In this document: positions 36,095 through 45,049 of the stretch, in pieces
How positions within the stretch are numbered: the first letter of the stretch is position 1
Layout: each line of letters begins with the position of its first letter
From: Phycisphaeraceae bacterium
Lineage (GTDB): Bacteria; Planctomycetota; Phycisphaerae; Phycisphaerales; UBA1924
DNA: 64,000 bases
Reading direction: 5' to 3'
Assembly: GCA_019636565.1 (NCBI GenBank)
Contig: JAHBXG010000010.1
Span: 58,374-122,373, forward strand
The notes under the pieces: model-generated
What the model saw: only the letters and a program-made list of their open reading frames with translations
Databases searched by the model: none
Told to the model about the DNA's origin: nothing
Translations under genes and position numbers: made by a program

Positions 36095-36739
36095 ATGCGA
36101 TCGTTCCATCCTTGGCTTCCGGTCCACCTCGTTCTGACGTCGATTTTGGGGGCGTGCGCAACCACCGGCCGCATCGCCCACACTCCCGAATCAGTCGCGA
36201 CCGCCGGCCTCAACACGGCCCCGATCGAGCAGCCTGTGAAGATGGACGCCGATGCCGAGGGATACACGGCCAACGCCTTCCGCGTCGGCCCGGTGATCGT
36301 CGCCGGGCAGCCGACCGAAGCCACGCTTCAACGGCTCGCCAAAGACGGCTGCACACTCGTCGTCAACATCCGCACGCCCGAGGAAATGAACGATCGCCAG
36401 CGTGTTCCATTCGACGAAGCGGAGACTCTCAAACGACTCAATATCGAATATGTGTTCATCCCTCTCGGCGGCCCGAACAGAGAATTCGCGTACACCACCG
36501 ACGCGACCGACAAGTTCGCCGCGGCGTTGGCACGCCACCAATCCGGACCGGTGCTCCTGCACTGCCAGGTCGGCTATCGCGCCACGCACTTGTGGGCCGC
36601 GTATCTCGTGCGCACCAGGGGAATGACACCTGACGAAGCGATCGCGATCGGCTCGCAGATGGTGATGAGCCCGCAGCCCTTCGATGGGCTCGCGGGGCTG
36701 AAGTCGGAGTACCTGCCGGTGCCGACCGCCTCCAACTGA
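36095..36739 (+). CDS. Phosphatase-like (DUF442/PTP-fold) lipoprotein
   Basis: A 214-residue predicted lipoprotein (lipobox ILGAC, Cys21). The mature domain resembles DUF442, the dual-specificity-phosphatase-like fold: RVGPVIVAGQPTEATLQRLA, CTLVVNIRTPEE and the loop LLHCQVGYRATHLWAAYL. That loop has Cys-x4-Arg, as in the DUF442 CRSGTRS motif, rather than the Cys-x5-Arg of true tyrosine phosphatases. The ATG at 36095 follows AGGGAG. Its location at the membrane surface is unusual for the fold. Substrate unknown. Confidence 0.75.
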   Translation: MRSFHPWLPVHLVLTSILGACATTGRIAHTPESVATAGLNTAPIEQPVKMDADAEGYTANAFRVGPVIVAGQPTEATLQRLAKDGCTLVVNIRTPEEMNDRQRVPFDEAETLKRLNIEYVFIPLGGPNREFAYTTDATDKFAAALARHQSGPVLLHCQVGYRATHLWAAYLVRTRGMTPDEAIAIGSQMVMSPQPFDGLAGLKSEYLPVPTASN

Positions 36740-36749
36740 CGCACGCCCG

Positions 36750-38225
36750 TCACGGCGCCTTTTTCTCCGCCAGCATGGCCCAGTAAGCCTGAATCGCATC
36801 GGCGCGCGGGCGCGCAACACCATCTCGTTCCAGAATCGAAAAACCCGAGTACTCCGCCAGAAGGGCACGAACGATCAGGTCCTGCTTCGGCTGCCCGGCC
36901 TGCGTTCCGAGTTCGAGCGCGATCCGCGCGATGGTGGCGTTCTCGGGAAACTCCTTCATCGCCTTCTGGAGTTCCGGGCTCTCCCACTTCAGTTCTTTTC
37001 GCTTCAGCATCGAGGTGAGCAGGCTCGCGGCCCCGCGCGGATCCTTCGCGACTTCCCAGCCCAGTTTGTCCACTTCGTCCTGCTTGCTGGTATCAAGGTA
37101 GAGAAACCCCGCGGCTTCAAAGACATCGGAATCCTGCGCAGTCTTCGCCAACTCCAGTATTCTGGGCCCGAGTGTCGCGCGGGCATCCTCGCGAGAGATC
37201 GCCCCGCTCCGGATCGCGTATTTGAGCAATTGCACCATCGCACGCTGGTTGGCGGGCATGGTGGCATCATCATCGATCAGGTAACGGCTGCGTCGGAGCA
37301 GATCGGTCACCTTCGCCTTCGACGGGCGATCCATCATGGCGAGCGCACCCACGCTCCGCGCCTCCTGCACTTGAGGGTTTCCGCCCGGCAGAATCCACTT
37401 CCCCGCCAGCGCCATATCGCTCTCGAGGTACGGCCGATTGGGTCCGGAACTCCACCAGTCAGAGGGCCATTCGCTGTCGAGCAGGATCAGCTCGATGGCG
37501 GCGTTCTCGTCGGCCGCGGCAACCTTCTTGACCAGAGCGCGGCGCTTTGCCAGCGGGTCCTCCCGCTTGTTCACCTCGCAGACCAGCGCCTCGAAATCCG
37601 CCTGCGACCCGCGCGGAGCTTCGCCGCAGAGTTTCCAGAGTTCCAGCGCCCGCGGAATATTCCCGATCCGCAGCGCACACTCCGCGGCAACTCCAAGCAA
37701 CGGCGAATTGCCGGGGCGCAATTCGTTCGCTTTTTCGTACGCGCGCAGCGCTCCTTCATACTCTCGGGCGCGATGCTGCGCCATCGCCCACTCGAGCTGC
37801 GCCGTCGCACTCTCGGGCATTTGTTCCCCGGCAACCTTGACGAGGTCGTACGAGAGTTGACGGTTGTTCGCAAACATCGCCTGACCGAGCACCAGCGACT
37901 GAGCCGGAGTTCTTGTGTCTTCCGGAAACAGGGAAAGAAGCAGCTTGTCGGCGGCGTCGTAGTCGCCCTTCAAGACGAGTTCTTCCGCTGTCGGCAAGCT
38001 GGTTCTCAGCGCCTCGACGGCGTCGTTGATGTCGTCTTCACTGGTGCGGGGGCGCTTCGGTTTGTCGGGAGCCTTTGGACCGGCACTCGTCACACCCCCT
38101 TGACCGGTTTTCTGTCCCGGCTTTTGGACCGCCTTTGGTGGCGTTCTCGAACTTGGTTGCCCGAACGCCAAAGCGCACATCGCAACACTCGACAGCACCA
38201 GCCCGATTGCTCGACCGCTGATCAT
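36750..38225 (-). CDS. Exported TPR-like protein
   Basis: A 491-residue protein with a signal peptide (about 1-22, ending LAFG), a Pro/Lys/Gly-rich linker (about 24-60), and a helical body with tetratricopeptide-like units (for example EGALRAYEKANELRPGNSPL and AAECALRIGNIPRALELWKL, about residues 130-200). The rest is helical repeats without a recognised domain. Start ATG at 38225 follows GGGAGG; the frame is open further upstream but without a ribosome site. Such proteins usually act as protein-binding scaffolds; the partner is unknown. Confidence 0.75.
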   Translation of the reverse strand: MISGRAIGLVLSSVAMCALAFGQPSSRTPPKAVQKPGQKTGQGGVTSAGPKAPDKPKRPRTSEDDINDAVEALRTSLPTAEELVLKGDYDAADKLLLSLFPEDTRTPAQSLVLGQAMFANNRQLSYDLVKVAGEQMPESATAQLEWAMAQHRAREYEGALRAYEKANELRPGNSPLLGVAAECALRIGNIPRALELWKLCGEAPRGSQADFEALVCEVNKREDPLAKRRALVKKVAAADENAAIELILLDSEWPSDWWSSGPNRPYLESDMALAGKWILPGGNPQVQEARSVGALAMMDRPSKAKVTDLLRRSRYLIDDDATMPANQRAMVQLLKYAIRSGAISREDARATLGPRILELAKTAQDSDVFEAAGFLYLDTSKQDEVDKLGWEVAKDPRGAASLLTSMLKRKELKWESPELQKAMKEFPENATIARIALELGTQAGQPKQDLIVRALLAEYSGFSILERDGVARPRADAIQAYWAMLAEKKAP

Positions 38226-38300
38226 CCGCCAACCTCCCTGAGACCCGGGCGCGGGGGTGCCGGGATCAATATTGATCGTACCAGCAAGCAAAAACCACAA

Positions 38301-38324
38301 AACCCCCGGCGATTGCCGGGGGTT
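38301..38324 (-). terminator. Rho-independent terminator of the lamin-tail gene
   Basis: A perfect 10-base stem (AACCCCCGGC / GCCGGGGGTT) with a four-base loop. On the - strand it is followed by TTTGTGGTTTTT, 33 bases after the lamin-tail protein's stop. Confidence 0.75.
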
Positions 38325-38356
38325 CTGGATTGTGTGCGAATCAGAAGCCCCGTTGC

Positions 38357-38998
38357 TCAGGCTCGGCGCCGACGTCCGGCGATCGCGCTGCCCACCGCCA
38401 CGAGGGCAAGAGCTCCCGGCGCGGGAATATCCGAATAGGTGCCGGGGTTGCCGACATCGCCATCGGCGGAGGCGTAGGAGCCGTACGAATCGCCGCTGAA
38501 CGAAGCGATCGCGAGGTTCGAGGCGTTGGCGCCAAGATTCGCAAGCGCGATGTTGCCCGAGATGCCCTGCGTGCGCGGGCCGCCGATGCCCTGATCGTCG
38601 TAGGTCAGCCGATCGATCAGGTTGTTCAGCGCGTCGTAGATATTGATCTCGTCGCTGCGCCCGAGGTTGTTCGTGTTGCTTCCCGCGATCTTCACGCCGG
38701 CGCCGAGTCCCCACGCCGCGCGGAATGCATCCGCTGTCGGCTCGCAGATGATCGCGCTCTCGCCCGCAGCAAGCACGCCCAGGATGCTCAGGCTGAACGA
38801 GCCCGGCGTGCGCGAGTTGTCGTCGAACGACCAGCCGGTGAGATCAATGGCCGAACCACCGGTGTTCGTGATTTCCACAAACTCCCGCGCCGTGCCGCCC
38901 GCACCGTTGTACATCCATTCGGTGATGCGGATCGCACCCATCGCGCTGCCCGCGGCCATTACAAGGCCCATCAATCCGATCAGTGTCTGCTTGTTCAT
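38357..38998 (-). CDS. Lamin-tail-domain secreted protein with PEP-CTERM-like tail
   Basis: A 213-residue exported protein. The signal peptide (about 1-22) ends SAMGA. A lamin-tail domain follows: IRITEWMYNGAGGTAREFVE, then TGWSFDDNSRTPGSF. The C-terminus IPAPGALALVAVGSAIAGRR plus RRA has the plan of a PEP-CTERM sorting signal: short Pro motif, hydrophobic helix, Arg cluster. It is the only protein here with that tail instead of the dockerin module. Start ATG at 38998 follows AGGAGAG. It ends at a strong terminator. Surface display is likely. Confidence 0.85.
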   Translation of the reverse strand: MNKQTLIGLMGLVMAAGSAMGAIRITEWMYNGAGGTAREFVEITNTGGSAIDLTGWSFDDNSRTPGSFSLSILGVLAAGESAIICEPTADAFRAAWGLGAGVKIAGSNTNNLGRSDEINIYDALNNLIDRLTYDDQGIGGPRTQGISGNIALANLGANASNLAIASFSGDSYGSYASADGDVGNPGTYSDIPAPGALALVAVGSAIAGRRRRA

Positions 38999-39280
38999 CT
39001 CTCTCTCCTGGAAAGGCCCGGCGATCGACGCAAACAGATTGCGCCCGCGCAAACCGGGGAAGCAAGACTAAACCAGACGTGCTTTCCGGTGCGCTTGCGC
39101 ACGACGAAGATCGTGTGAAGGTTGTGTTACGGCGGCCAACGTTGCCAACCGCGAGGGTTCTTTGCGCGATCTTGACGCAATCTTGCAGCGATCCCAACAC
39201 TGCGCAGACAGGTGTTGTGTTAAGGTCCGCCCTCATTCCTATTCGTGCTTCCCGACCGACCAGAACCGATCGCGCCGAGC

Positions 39281-40378
39281 ATGACCACCTCGAAACAACC
39301 AACCTTTGTCCCTCGCGTCGCGGGGCCGGCCCGTGCTGCCTTTACGCTGATCGAATTGCTGGTGGTCATCGCCGTTATCGCCGTGCTCATCGGCATCCTG
39401 CTTCCAAGCCTCGCGGGCGCTCGCGATGCAAGCCGCACGATCAAGTGTCAGAGCAATCTGCGCCAGATGGGCATCGGCTTCCTCGCGTACGCCGGAAGCA
39501 ACAAAGGCTCCTATTGCAGCGGCCCGCAGGATGGGCGCGTAAACAACAACTGGGGAACCGCGGCGGACATTCAATCCGGCAAGGTCGGTTGGATGGCCGA
39601 TGCCGTGGAGGGAGGCTACTTCAACCCCGGGACAAACCTCTGCCCCACCAATCCGGCTAGATCCACACAGTCGCTTCAGAATGACAAGTTGCCCGCAAGT
39701 TTTCGAGGGATCACCAGCACCACGGCCAAGCGCCAGGCAATGTTCAACGCCGGCTACAACACGAATTACACGCCCACGTGGTACTTCGCGTTCACCGAAC
39801 TCATCGACGTGCGCGACAACCCCGACGTCGATGTGAAGCGTCCCTACTTTGATTCCAAACGCACCCGCCAGGCACTTCGCAGCACGCTCAACGAAAAATT
39901 CCTCGGCATCGTCCCGACAAATCTGGTTCCGCTCTTTGCCGATGGACGCGTCAACGATGTGAACGACGGCGAATCGACCGTGCTCGTCGGTTCCGACACC
40001 TACCGAGTTGTGAAGCACCTGACCGACGGCTACGCCGGTGCTCCCGTCAACGGCCTCTTCGGCAAGCAGTCGTGGAGCGATCTGGGCCCGGCCCACGGAA
40101 AGGCTCCCGGGGGCCGGCTCCGCAACACCGCCTCCGGCGGCATCAATCAGAAAGACCTCGACAAGTACTTCGGCAACTGGCTCTTCGCCGACGGCCATGT
40201 CGATTCCCTCCGCGATTCCAACATGGACGGCGAGTTTGGCTGGCTTGATGGCAGCAGCGTCCGAGGCGACGACCCGTACGACGACCAGGACATCGAACGC
40301 AAGGTCTTCGGTGGCCACCTCACCACCGGACGTTTCGCGCCCGATCCGACAAAAGAGCGAAGCAGCATCGATCACTAG
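39281..40378 (+). CDS. Prepilin-like protein (planctomycete H-X9-DG type)
   Basis: A 365-residue protein with a type IV pilin-like N-terminus: [20 protein letters not shown], cleaved by prepilin peptidase before Phe, with Glu at position 5 of the mature form. The body resembles the DUF1559-like proteins expanded in planctomycetes, including [13 protein letters not shown] and, near the end, [15 protein letters not shown], which matches the processing-associated DG motif. It is divergent from the lamin-tail gene and 78 bases before a dockerin-type gene, probably in one operon. Secretion-system pseudopilin or surface fibre are both possible. Confidence 0.85.
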   Translation: MTTSKQPTFVPRVAGPARAAFTLIELLVVIAVIAVLIGILLPSLAGARDASRTIKCQSNLRQMGIGFLAYAGSNKGSYCSGPQDGRVNNNWGTAADIQSGKVGWMADAVEGGYFNPGTNLCPTNPARSTQSLQNDKLPASFRGITSTTAKRQAMFNAGYNTNYTPTWYFAFTELIDVRDNPDVDVKRPYFDSKRTRQALRSTLNEKFLGIVPTNLVPLFADGRVNDVNDGESTVLVGSDTYRVVKHLTDGYAGAPVNGLFGKQSWSDLGPAHGKAPGGRLRNTASGGINQKDLDKYFGNWLFADGHVDSLRDSNMDGEFGWLDGSSVRGDDPYDDQDIERKVFGGHLTTGRFAPDPTKERSSIDH

Positions 40379-40456
40379 CCCCTTCACCCGCAACCCGTTT
40401 GGTTGCGATCGTCCAACAACCGTTTCACATCCGTTTGTTATCTCCGGGAGAGAACC

Positions 40457-42073
40457 ATGAAAGCCTCGATCACTGTCGGTCTCTTCGCCGCCGCGCTCAT
40501 CGCTGCGGCAGGCCATGCGCAAGTCGTCCTCAACGAAGTCTGGGCCAACCCCGCCGGCGGCGGTTCTTCGGGCGACGACCGCTACGAGTACATCGAGCTG
40601 TACGGCCGCCCCGGCATGAAGCTCGACGGCTACATGCTCGCCTCGGTCTTCGGCGGCGCCGACGACGGCAACAGCATTCCCGGTCCGCTCCCCACCGGAT
40701 GGGATCAGGGCGACGAACTCGCCGAAATCGATGAAGCGTGGTCGCTCGATGGGATGACCATCGGAAGCAACGGCTTTTTCGTTCTCTACAACAACAACGG
40801 CAACAACTCCCTGATACCCCCGCTCCTTCCCGCCGCCACCAACCGCGCGACGTTTGTTGCCAAGCACATCCCCACCAGCGACACCGCCGGTCGCATCAAG
40901 AACGACGGCAGCGCCACGTTCGTGCTCCTGCGCAAGCGCCCCTTCCACACGCTCATCTCCAACGGCGCCGGCGGGTTCATAAGCCAGTATGACGGCAGCA
41001 CTTCCTACTTCAGCGGCTCCCGCTACGCCTGGCGCAAGGACGTGAATCCCGACGTCAACTTCGACGGCTCCATCGATCTCAACGGCATCGCCACGCAGAA
41101 CGGATTCCCCTACCTGCCCGAAACCCCCGTCGATAGCGAGGACACCAGCTACGTGCCCGTCCCCACGCCTCCGGCCTCTTCGCTCGAGCCCTATCAGATG
41201 GTGGACGACATCAGTTGGTCCAACGGAGGAGGCAAGGAATACTCCCGCTCCAAGCAACAGGAAATCTCCGATACTCCAACTTTCAATCCCGACGCGGTTT
41301 CTCGAATCTATTACTTCGGCTCGAACCCGAACCTGGGCGACCGCCTCGACAGCAGCAACCAGGTCGTTCCCACCCACATCGCCGACGAAGAATTCATCTA
41401 TGGCGACGTGCCCACCAACAGCACGCGTCTCTACGACGCCGCCATCTCAGGCGGGCCGACTTTCCCCGGCCAGACCCCCGGCGCACGATTCGAGGACATC
41501 AGCCGCGACGGATTTGCGATGACTCCCGGCAATTTTAACGACGGCGTGACCGTCGGCACGTACGGTGTCACCGTGACGCAGTTCCGCTGGATCACCGGCG
41601 ACTTCAACTTCGACGGCCTTGTCAACTGCGACGACCGCAACCTCCTTCAGTCACGCATCGGCGCCACACTCGACGACACCGAAACCCACGTCCGCGATCA
41701 GGGAACCATCGACCCGTCCGATGACATCGTCATCCCGAATTGGTGGAAGTGGCAGGGCCGCAACTTCAACAGCCTCCTCGCCATGATCGAAATGAACCCG
41801 GCCGACGGACCCGCCGTCACCGCCGGCGACCTCGCCGCCTTCGACGCGGCATTCCCCGGCCTCTGCGCTTCGCCCTGCCCGGCCGATCTGAACAACGACA
41901 CCTTCGTCGACGACTCCGACTTCGTGATCTTCGCCAACACCTACAACATCCTCGACTGCTCCGATCCGAGCATGCCCGCCGGATGCCCGGGCGACCTCAA
42001 CAACGACGGCTTCGTTGACGACGCCGACTTTGTCATCTTCGCCGCGGCCTACAACGAACTGCTCTGCCCATAA
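40457..42073 (+). CDS. Large secreted protein with lamin-tail-like start and dockerin-type tail
   Basis: A 538-residue exported protein. The signal peptide ends AAAGHAQ (about 21). The N-terminal part (VVLNEVWANPAGGGSSGDDR, then RYEYIELYGRPG) resembles a lamin-tail domain. An internal Asp-rich EF-hand-like unit lies around DFNFDGLVNCDDRNLLQSRI (about residue 390). The C-terminal two-repeat EF-hand module (about 475-538) ends LLCP. It follows GGGAGAG and the prepilin-like gene. Likely a surface or exported structural protein; function unknown. Confidence 0.8.
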   Translation: MKASITVGLFAAALIAAAGHAQVVLNEVWANPAGGGSSGDDRYEYIELYGRPGMKLDGYMLASVFGGADDGNSIPGPLPTGWDQGDELAEIDEAWSLDGMTIGSNGFFVLYNNNGNNSLIPPLLPAATNRATFVAKHIPTSDTAGRIKNDGSATFVLLRKRPFHTLISNGAGGFISQYDGSTSYFSGSRYAWRKDVNPDVNFDGSIDLNGIATQNGFPYLPETPVDSEDTSYVPVPTPPASSLEPYQMVDDISWSNGGGKEYSRSKQQEISDTPTFNPDAVSRIYYFGSNPNLGDRLDSSNQVVPTHIADEEFIYGDVPTNSTRLYDAAISGGPTFPGQTPGARFEDISRDGFAMTPGNFNDGVTVGTYGVTVTQFRWITGDFNFDGLVNCDDRNLLQSRIGATLDDTETHVRDQGTIDPSDDIVIPNWWKWQGRNFNSLLAMIEMNPADGPAVTAGDLAAFDAAFPGLCASPCPADLNNDTFVDDSDFVIFANTYNILDCSDPSMPAGCPGDLNNDGFVDDADFVIFAAAYNELLCP

Positions 42074-42183
42074 CCACCGCAGAGCATCCGATCAGAATTC
42101 TTTCCCCGCGTGGCGACGGCCGTCCGTCGCCGCGTGCTTTTTTGAACCCCGCCAGTCGCACGCGGGGTCTCACGCCCGATTCC

Positions 42184-42189
42184 TATAGT
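42184..42189 (+). promoter_or_regulatory. Putative -10 element of a leaderless nuoE promoter
   Basis: TATAGT ends six bases before the ATG at 42196, and no Shine-Dalgarno sequence is present. Confidence 0.35.
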
Positions 42190-42195
42190 CTCTCC

Positions 42196-42738
42196 ATGCC
42201 CTGGATCTCCAAAAACTCCGCCGGCTCCACCGTCGAAAAACGCGCCGAGCCTTACCTCACTTCGCAGATGCGTTCCCATCTCTCGCAGCACATCCTGCCG
42301 CGATACGAACAGAAGATGGGCGCGCTCCTCCCCTGCCTTCACGAAATCCAACACGCCTACGGCTGGATCCCCGGCCAGGCCATGCTCGAGATCGCCGACT
42401 TCCTCGCGATCAAGCCCGCCGATGTCATCGACACCGCCTCCTTCTACGAGGAATACTGGCTCAAGAAAAAGGGCCAGCACCTCGTCAGCGTCTGCCGCTC
42501 TATCGCCTGCGAGTTCTGCGGCCAGCCCGCCATCACCCAGGCCGTGAAAGACGCCCTTGGCATCGATGTCGGCGAGACCACCGACGACGGCGTCTTCACG
42601 CTCATCGAACTCGAATGCCTTGGGTCCTGCGGCACGGCCCCCGCGCTCCTCATCGACGAAACGCTGCACGAGAACGTAAAACCCGAACAGATCGCCGGCC
42701 TGCTCGATGCCGCTCGCAAGAATTCATCGCATCACTGA
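42196..42738 (+). CDS. nuoE: NADH-quinone oxidoreductase subunit E (NuoE-like)
   Basis: A 180-residue NuoE-type thioredoxin-like [2Fe-2S] protein. In complex I this subunit sits in the NADH-oxidising module. Motifs: LPCLHEIQHAYGWIP, DVIDTASFYEEYW, and cluster ligands Cys100-x4-Cys105 and Cys141-x3-Cys145 (ECLGSCGTAPAL). An extra Cys108 lies close to the first pair. The gene is an orphan: NuoF, NuoG and other subunits are absent from this window. A role in a NuoE-like subunit of a hydrogenase or formate dehydrogenase cannot be excluded. Confidence 0.88.
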   Translation: MPWISKNSAGSTVEKRAEPYLTSQMRSHLSQHILPRYEQKMGALLPCLHEIQHAYGWIPGQAMLEIADFLAIKPADVIDTASFYEEYWLKKKGQHLVSVCRSIACEFCGQPAITQAVKDALGIDVGETTDDGVFTLIELECLGSCGTAPALLIDETLHENVKPEQIAGLLDAARKNSSHH

Positions 42739-42772
42739 CCCACGCCTTCAAGTGCACCCGGAGCCCTCCGCC

Positions 42773-43000
42773 ATGCAGCGCACGCTTCGCAACTCCACAC
42801 TTCGCGTCTTCTCCGCTGTCGCTTGCTCGTCCATCGCGATAGCAACATGCGTGATCTTCACCGCCTGCGCCAGCAAGAACAACGATTCGCAGTGGCAAGG
42901 CGACGACGGCGGCTACGGCGGCACGGGTCGCTTCAATCCCGTCGGCTCGGGCGACAACTCCGACAATCTCAACGACAACTCCGGCGCGCAGAACTACTGA
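42773..43000 (+). CDS. Small lipoprotein, hypothetical
   Basis: A 75-residue predicted lipoprotein: signal with basic start, hydrophobic core and lipobox FTAC (Cys32), then a short hydrophilic Gly/Asp/Asn-rich mature part (GDDGGYGGTGRFNPVGSGDN). It begins 34 bases after nuoE. It has no recognisable domain and ends just before the phage-like module. Confidence 0.6.
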   Translation: MQRTLRNSTLRVFSAVACSSIAIATCVIFTACASKNNDSQWQGDDGGYGGTGRFNPVGSGDNSDNLNDNSGAQNY

Positions 43001-43331
43001 TCTTCGCTCCGATTGCGCCCCGGCCTCACGCCGCTCGCCCTTCCCACAACAAGACGCCTCCAACCCGCCTCGAACGCCCCGGGCCAAAGGTGTAGTTACG
43101 GCTTTTTTGAACCAAAAGAGTGCGACAACGCACCCCCACTTTCCATTTTGCAAAAAACACGTTAAAGCCCTGGATCGCAACGGCTTATCGTCGATTTCGC
43201 GCGGGTCCTAGTTACGGTTATTTCGGGCCATTGGCGCTTCGGCGTCCCTTTGTGGAGGCTCGCTTTTTCGGCCTCCGCGAATCGCCGCCCGCACGGCGGC
43301 AAACCCCACCCCCTCTCCGAAGGTGGTCCCC
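43001..43331. other. Non-coding left flank of the phage-like module
   Basis: 330 bases without a gene. The nonamer TAGTTACGG occurs twice in direct orientation, at 43093-43101 and 43209-43217, and the stretch between is noticeably richer in A and T (TTTTTTGAACCAAAAG, CCATTTTGCAAAAAACACG) than its surroundings. It may hold the module's promoter or an old insertion edge. No att site can be shown. Confidence 0.4.
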
Positions 43332-44852
43332 ATGGCGTACCGGCTCCAGGCATTTTCCGACGTCGGCCTCAACGAGGCATCGCTCGCCCTCGCACTGCGA
43401 GAGCACGAGACGCGCACTCTCCCGCGTCTCGAAAGACTCTGGACGTATTACAGAAATGCCCTGGAGCCGGTCGCCCGTGCGGGTACAACCACCGGCACCT
43501 CCTCTGCGCGCTGGTACTCCCAGCCGCAGGAAGTCGGCCTCCCCTCGCGCCTCACACGCCCCGGCAACGCCGCCTCGGACGATCGGCTCCGTTCCCCGCG
43601 TGAACTCGTCATCGAGAACGACATCGCCTGGCGCCTGCACGCCATGGTCGATTTCCTCTTCGCCAAGCCCATCCGCTTCATCAGCACCGCCCGCACGCCC
43701 GCCATCCGCAAGGCCGTCGAATCCGCGCTCGACGCCATCTGGGAAACCAGCGGCGGCATTTCCCTCTTCACCGATCTCTCCCTCCTCGCCCACGTCTTCG
43801 GCCATGTCGATCTGCTCGTGCGAATCACCGAAACCGCGACTGATTTCCGCCGCCGCGCCCGCATGCACAACGCCCAGCCTCTCGACATCCTCCGCACGTC
43901 GCCACCCGTGCGCATCGAAGTGATCGACCCCCGCCGCGGCATGCCCATCTCCGACACTTCCGACTTCCGCCGCCTCTCCGCGTACATCATCCACTTCCAG
44001 CGCGAGGAACACGCGCCGGAAAACTCCGGCCCCGTGCCCGGTTTCCTGCGTTCCCTCATCGGCGCACCGCCCGGCCGCCGCAAACGCACCACGCACACCG
44101 AGATCATCTCCGCCGATTTCCACCACACCTACGAGAACGAGCGCGTCCTCTCCGCTGAAGAAACCCCGTGGACCCATGGTCGCTTGCCCATCGTCCACAT
44201 CCAGAACGTGAGCCAGCCGTTCCACTACTCCGGCATCAGCGAGGTGGAGCCGCTCATCCCGCTTCAGGATGAACTCAACACGCGCCTCAGCGATCGCGCG
44301 TACCGCCTCGCGATGCAGAGTTTCAAGATGTACCTCTTCAAGGGCCTTGGCTCGCCCGATTCACTCGCCATCGGCCCCGGCGTCATGATCACCACCGACG
44401 ACACGCAGGCCTCGATCCAGACCTTCGGAGGCGATGCCGAGGCGCCATCCGAAGACGCCCACTTCGAGGCCATCCGCAACGCCCTCGACAAACTCAGTGG
44501 CGTCCCGCCCCTCGCCACCGGCGTCGTCCAGGGAAAAGTCGGCAATCTCTCGAGCGCCATGGCCCTCCGCGTCACGCTCATGGGTCTGCTCAGCCGCACC
44601 GCGCGCAAGCAAGTCACCTACGGCAGAGGCCTCGCCGAAGCATCCCGCCTCATCCTCGCCGCACTCGATCACCTCGACATCCTCAAGACCGACGAGATCG
44701 ACCGCGCCGTCCGCATCGACTGGCCCGACCCGCTCCCCACCGACGACCGTGAGCAGACGCAAACCGCCGAAACCAAACTCCGCATCGGCGTCGACAAACA
44801 GCGCGTCCTCGAAGAACTCGGCTACACGCCAACGGACGACGGCGCAGTGTGA
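43332..44852 (+). CDS. Phage portal protein (SPP1 gp6-like)
   Basis: A 506-residue protein of the phage portal family of the SPP1 gp6 type, which forms the ring through which DNA enters the capsid. Support: the N-terminal helical region, LVIENDIAWRLHAMVDFLFA, the core segment LPIVHIQNVSQPFHYSGISE followed by IPLQDELNTRLSDRAYRLAM, and the C-terminal KVGNLSSAMALRVTLMGLLS. Start ATG at 43332 follows GAAGGTGG; an in-frame GTG lies nine bases upstream. It opens the module; no terminase gene precedes it. Confidence 0.85.
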   Translation: MAYRLQAFSDVGLNEASLALALREHETRTLPRLERLWTYYRNALEPVARAGTTTGTSSARWYSQPQEVGLPSRLTRPGNAASDDRLRSPRELVIENDIAWRLHAMVDFLFAKPIRFISTARTPAIRKAVESALDAIWETSGGISLFTDLSLLAHVFGHVDLLVRITETATDFRRRARMHNAQPLDILRTSPPVRIEVIDPRRGMPISDTSDFRRLSAYIIHFQREEHAPENSGPVPGFLRSLIGAPPGRRKRTTHTEIISADFHHTYENERVLSAEETPWTHGRLPIVHIQNVSQPFHYSGISEVEPLIPLQDELNTRLSDRAYRLAMQSFKMYLFKGLGSPDSLAIGPGVMITTDDTQASIQTFGGDAEAPSEDAHFEAIRNALDKLSGVPPLATGVVQGKVGNLSSAMALRVTLMGLLSRTARKQVTYGRGLAEASRLILAALDHLDILKTDEIDRAVRIDWPDPLPTDDREQTQTAETKLRIGVDKQRVLEELGYTPTDDGAV

Positions 44853-44958
44853 CGCCTCGACGAGCCCGAACCGCCAGCGAGGGCCCCGTCGCACCCGCAC
44901 TCACAAGAGACATTCCCAGTCCGCTCACATCCGTTTTCTCCCTTCTTTCCTCTCTCTC

Positions 44959-45000
44959 CTCCGCGAAACTCCGCACCCTCCGCCGCTCCGCGTTCTCTCC
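44959..45000 (+). repeat. CTCCGCG-type spacer repeat, copy 1
   Basis: A 42-base pyrimidine-rich repeat beginning CTCCGCGAAACTCCGC and ending CTCCGCGTTCTCTCC, in the spacer before the scaffold-like gene. Near-identical copies in the same orientation lie at 45662, 47293 and 53376, each upstream of a + strand gene. Confidence 0.7.
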
Positions 45001-45049
45001 ATCCGCTGCTCTTCTGTTCTGCACATCTGCACTTCTCGAAAGGACCCCC

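Noticed and set aside
39239..41377. 712-codon open frame on the - strand across the prepilin-like and dockerin-type genes
   Set aside because: Antisense to two genes with clear signal sequences and motifs; its product is a low-complexity Val/Gly/Ala/Glu string without domains.
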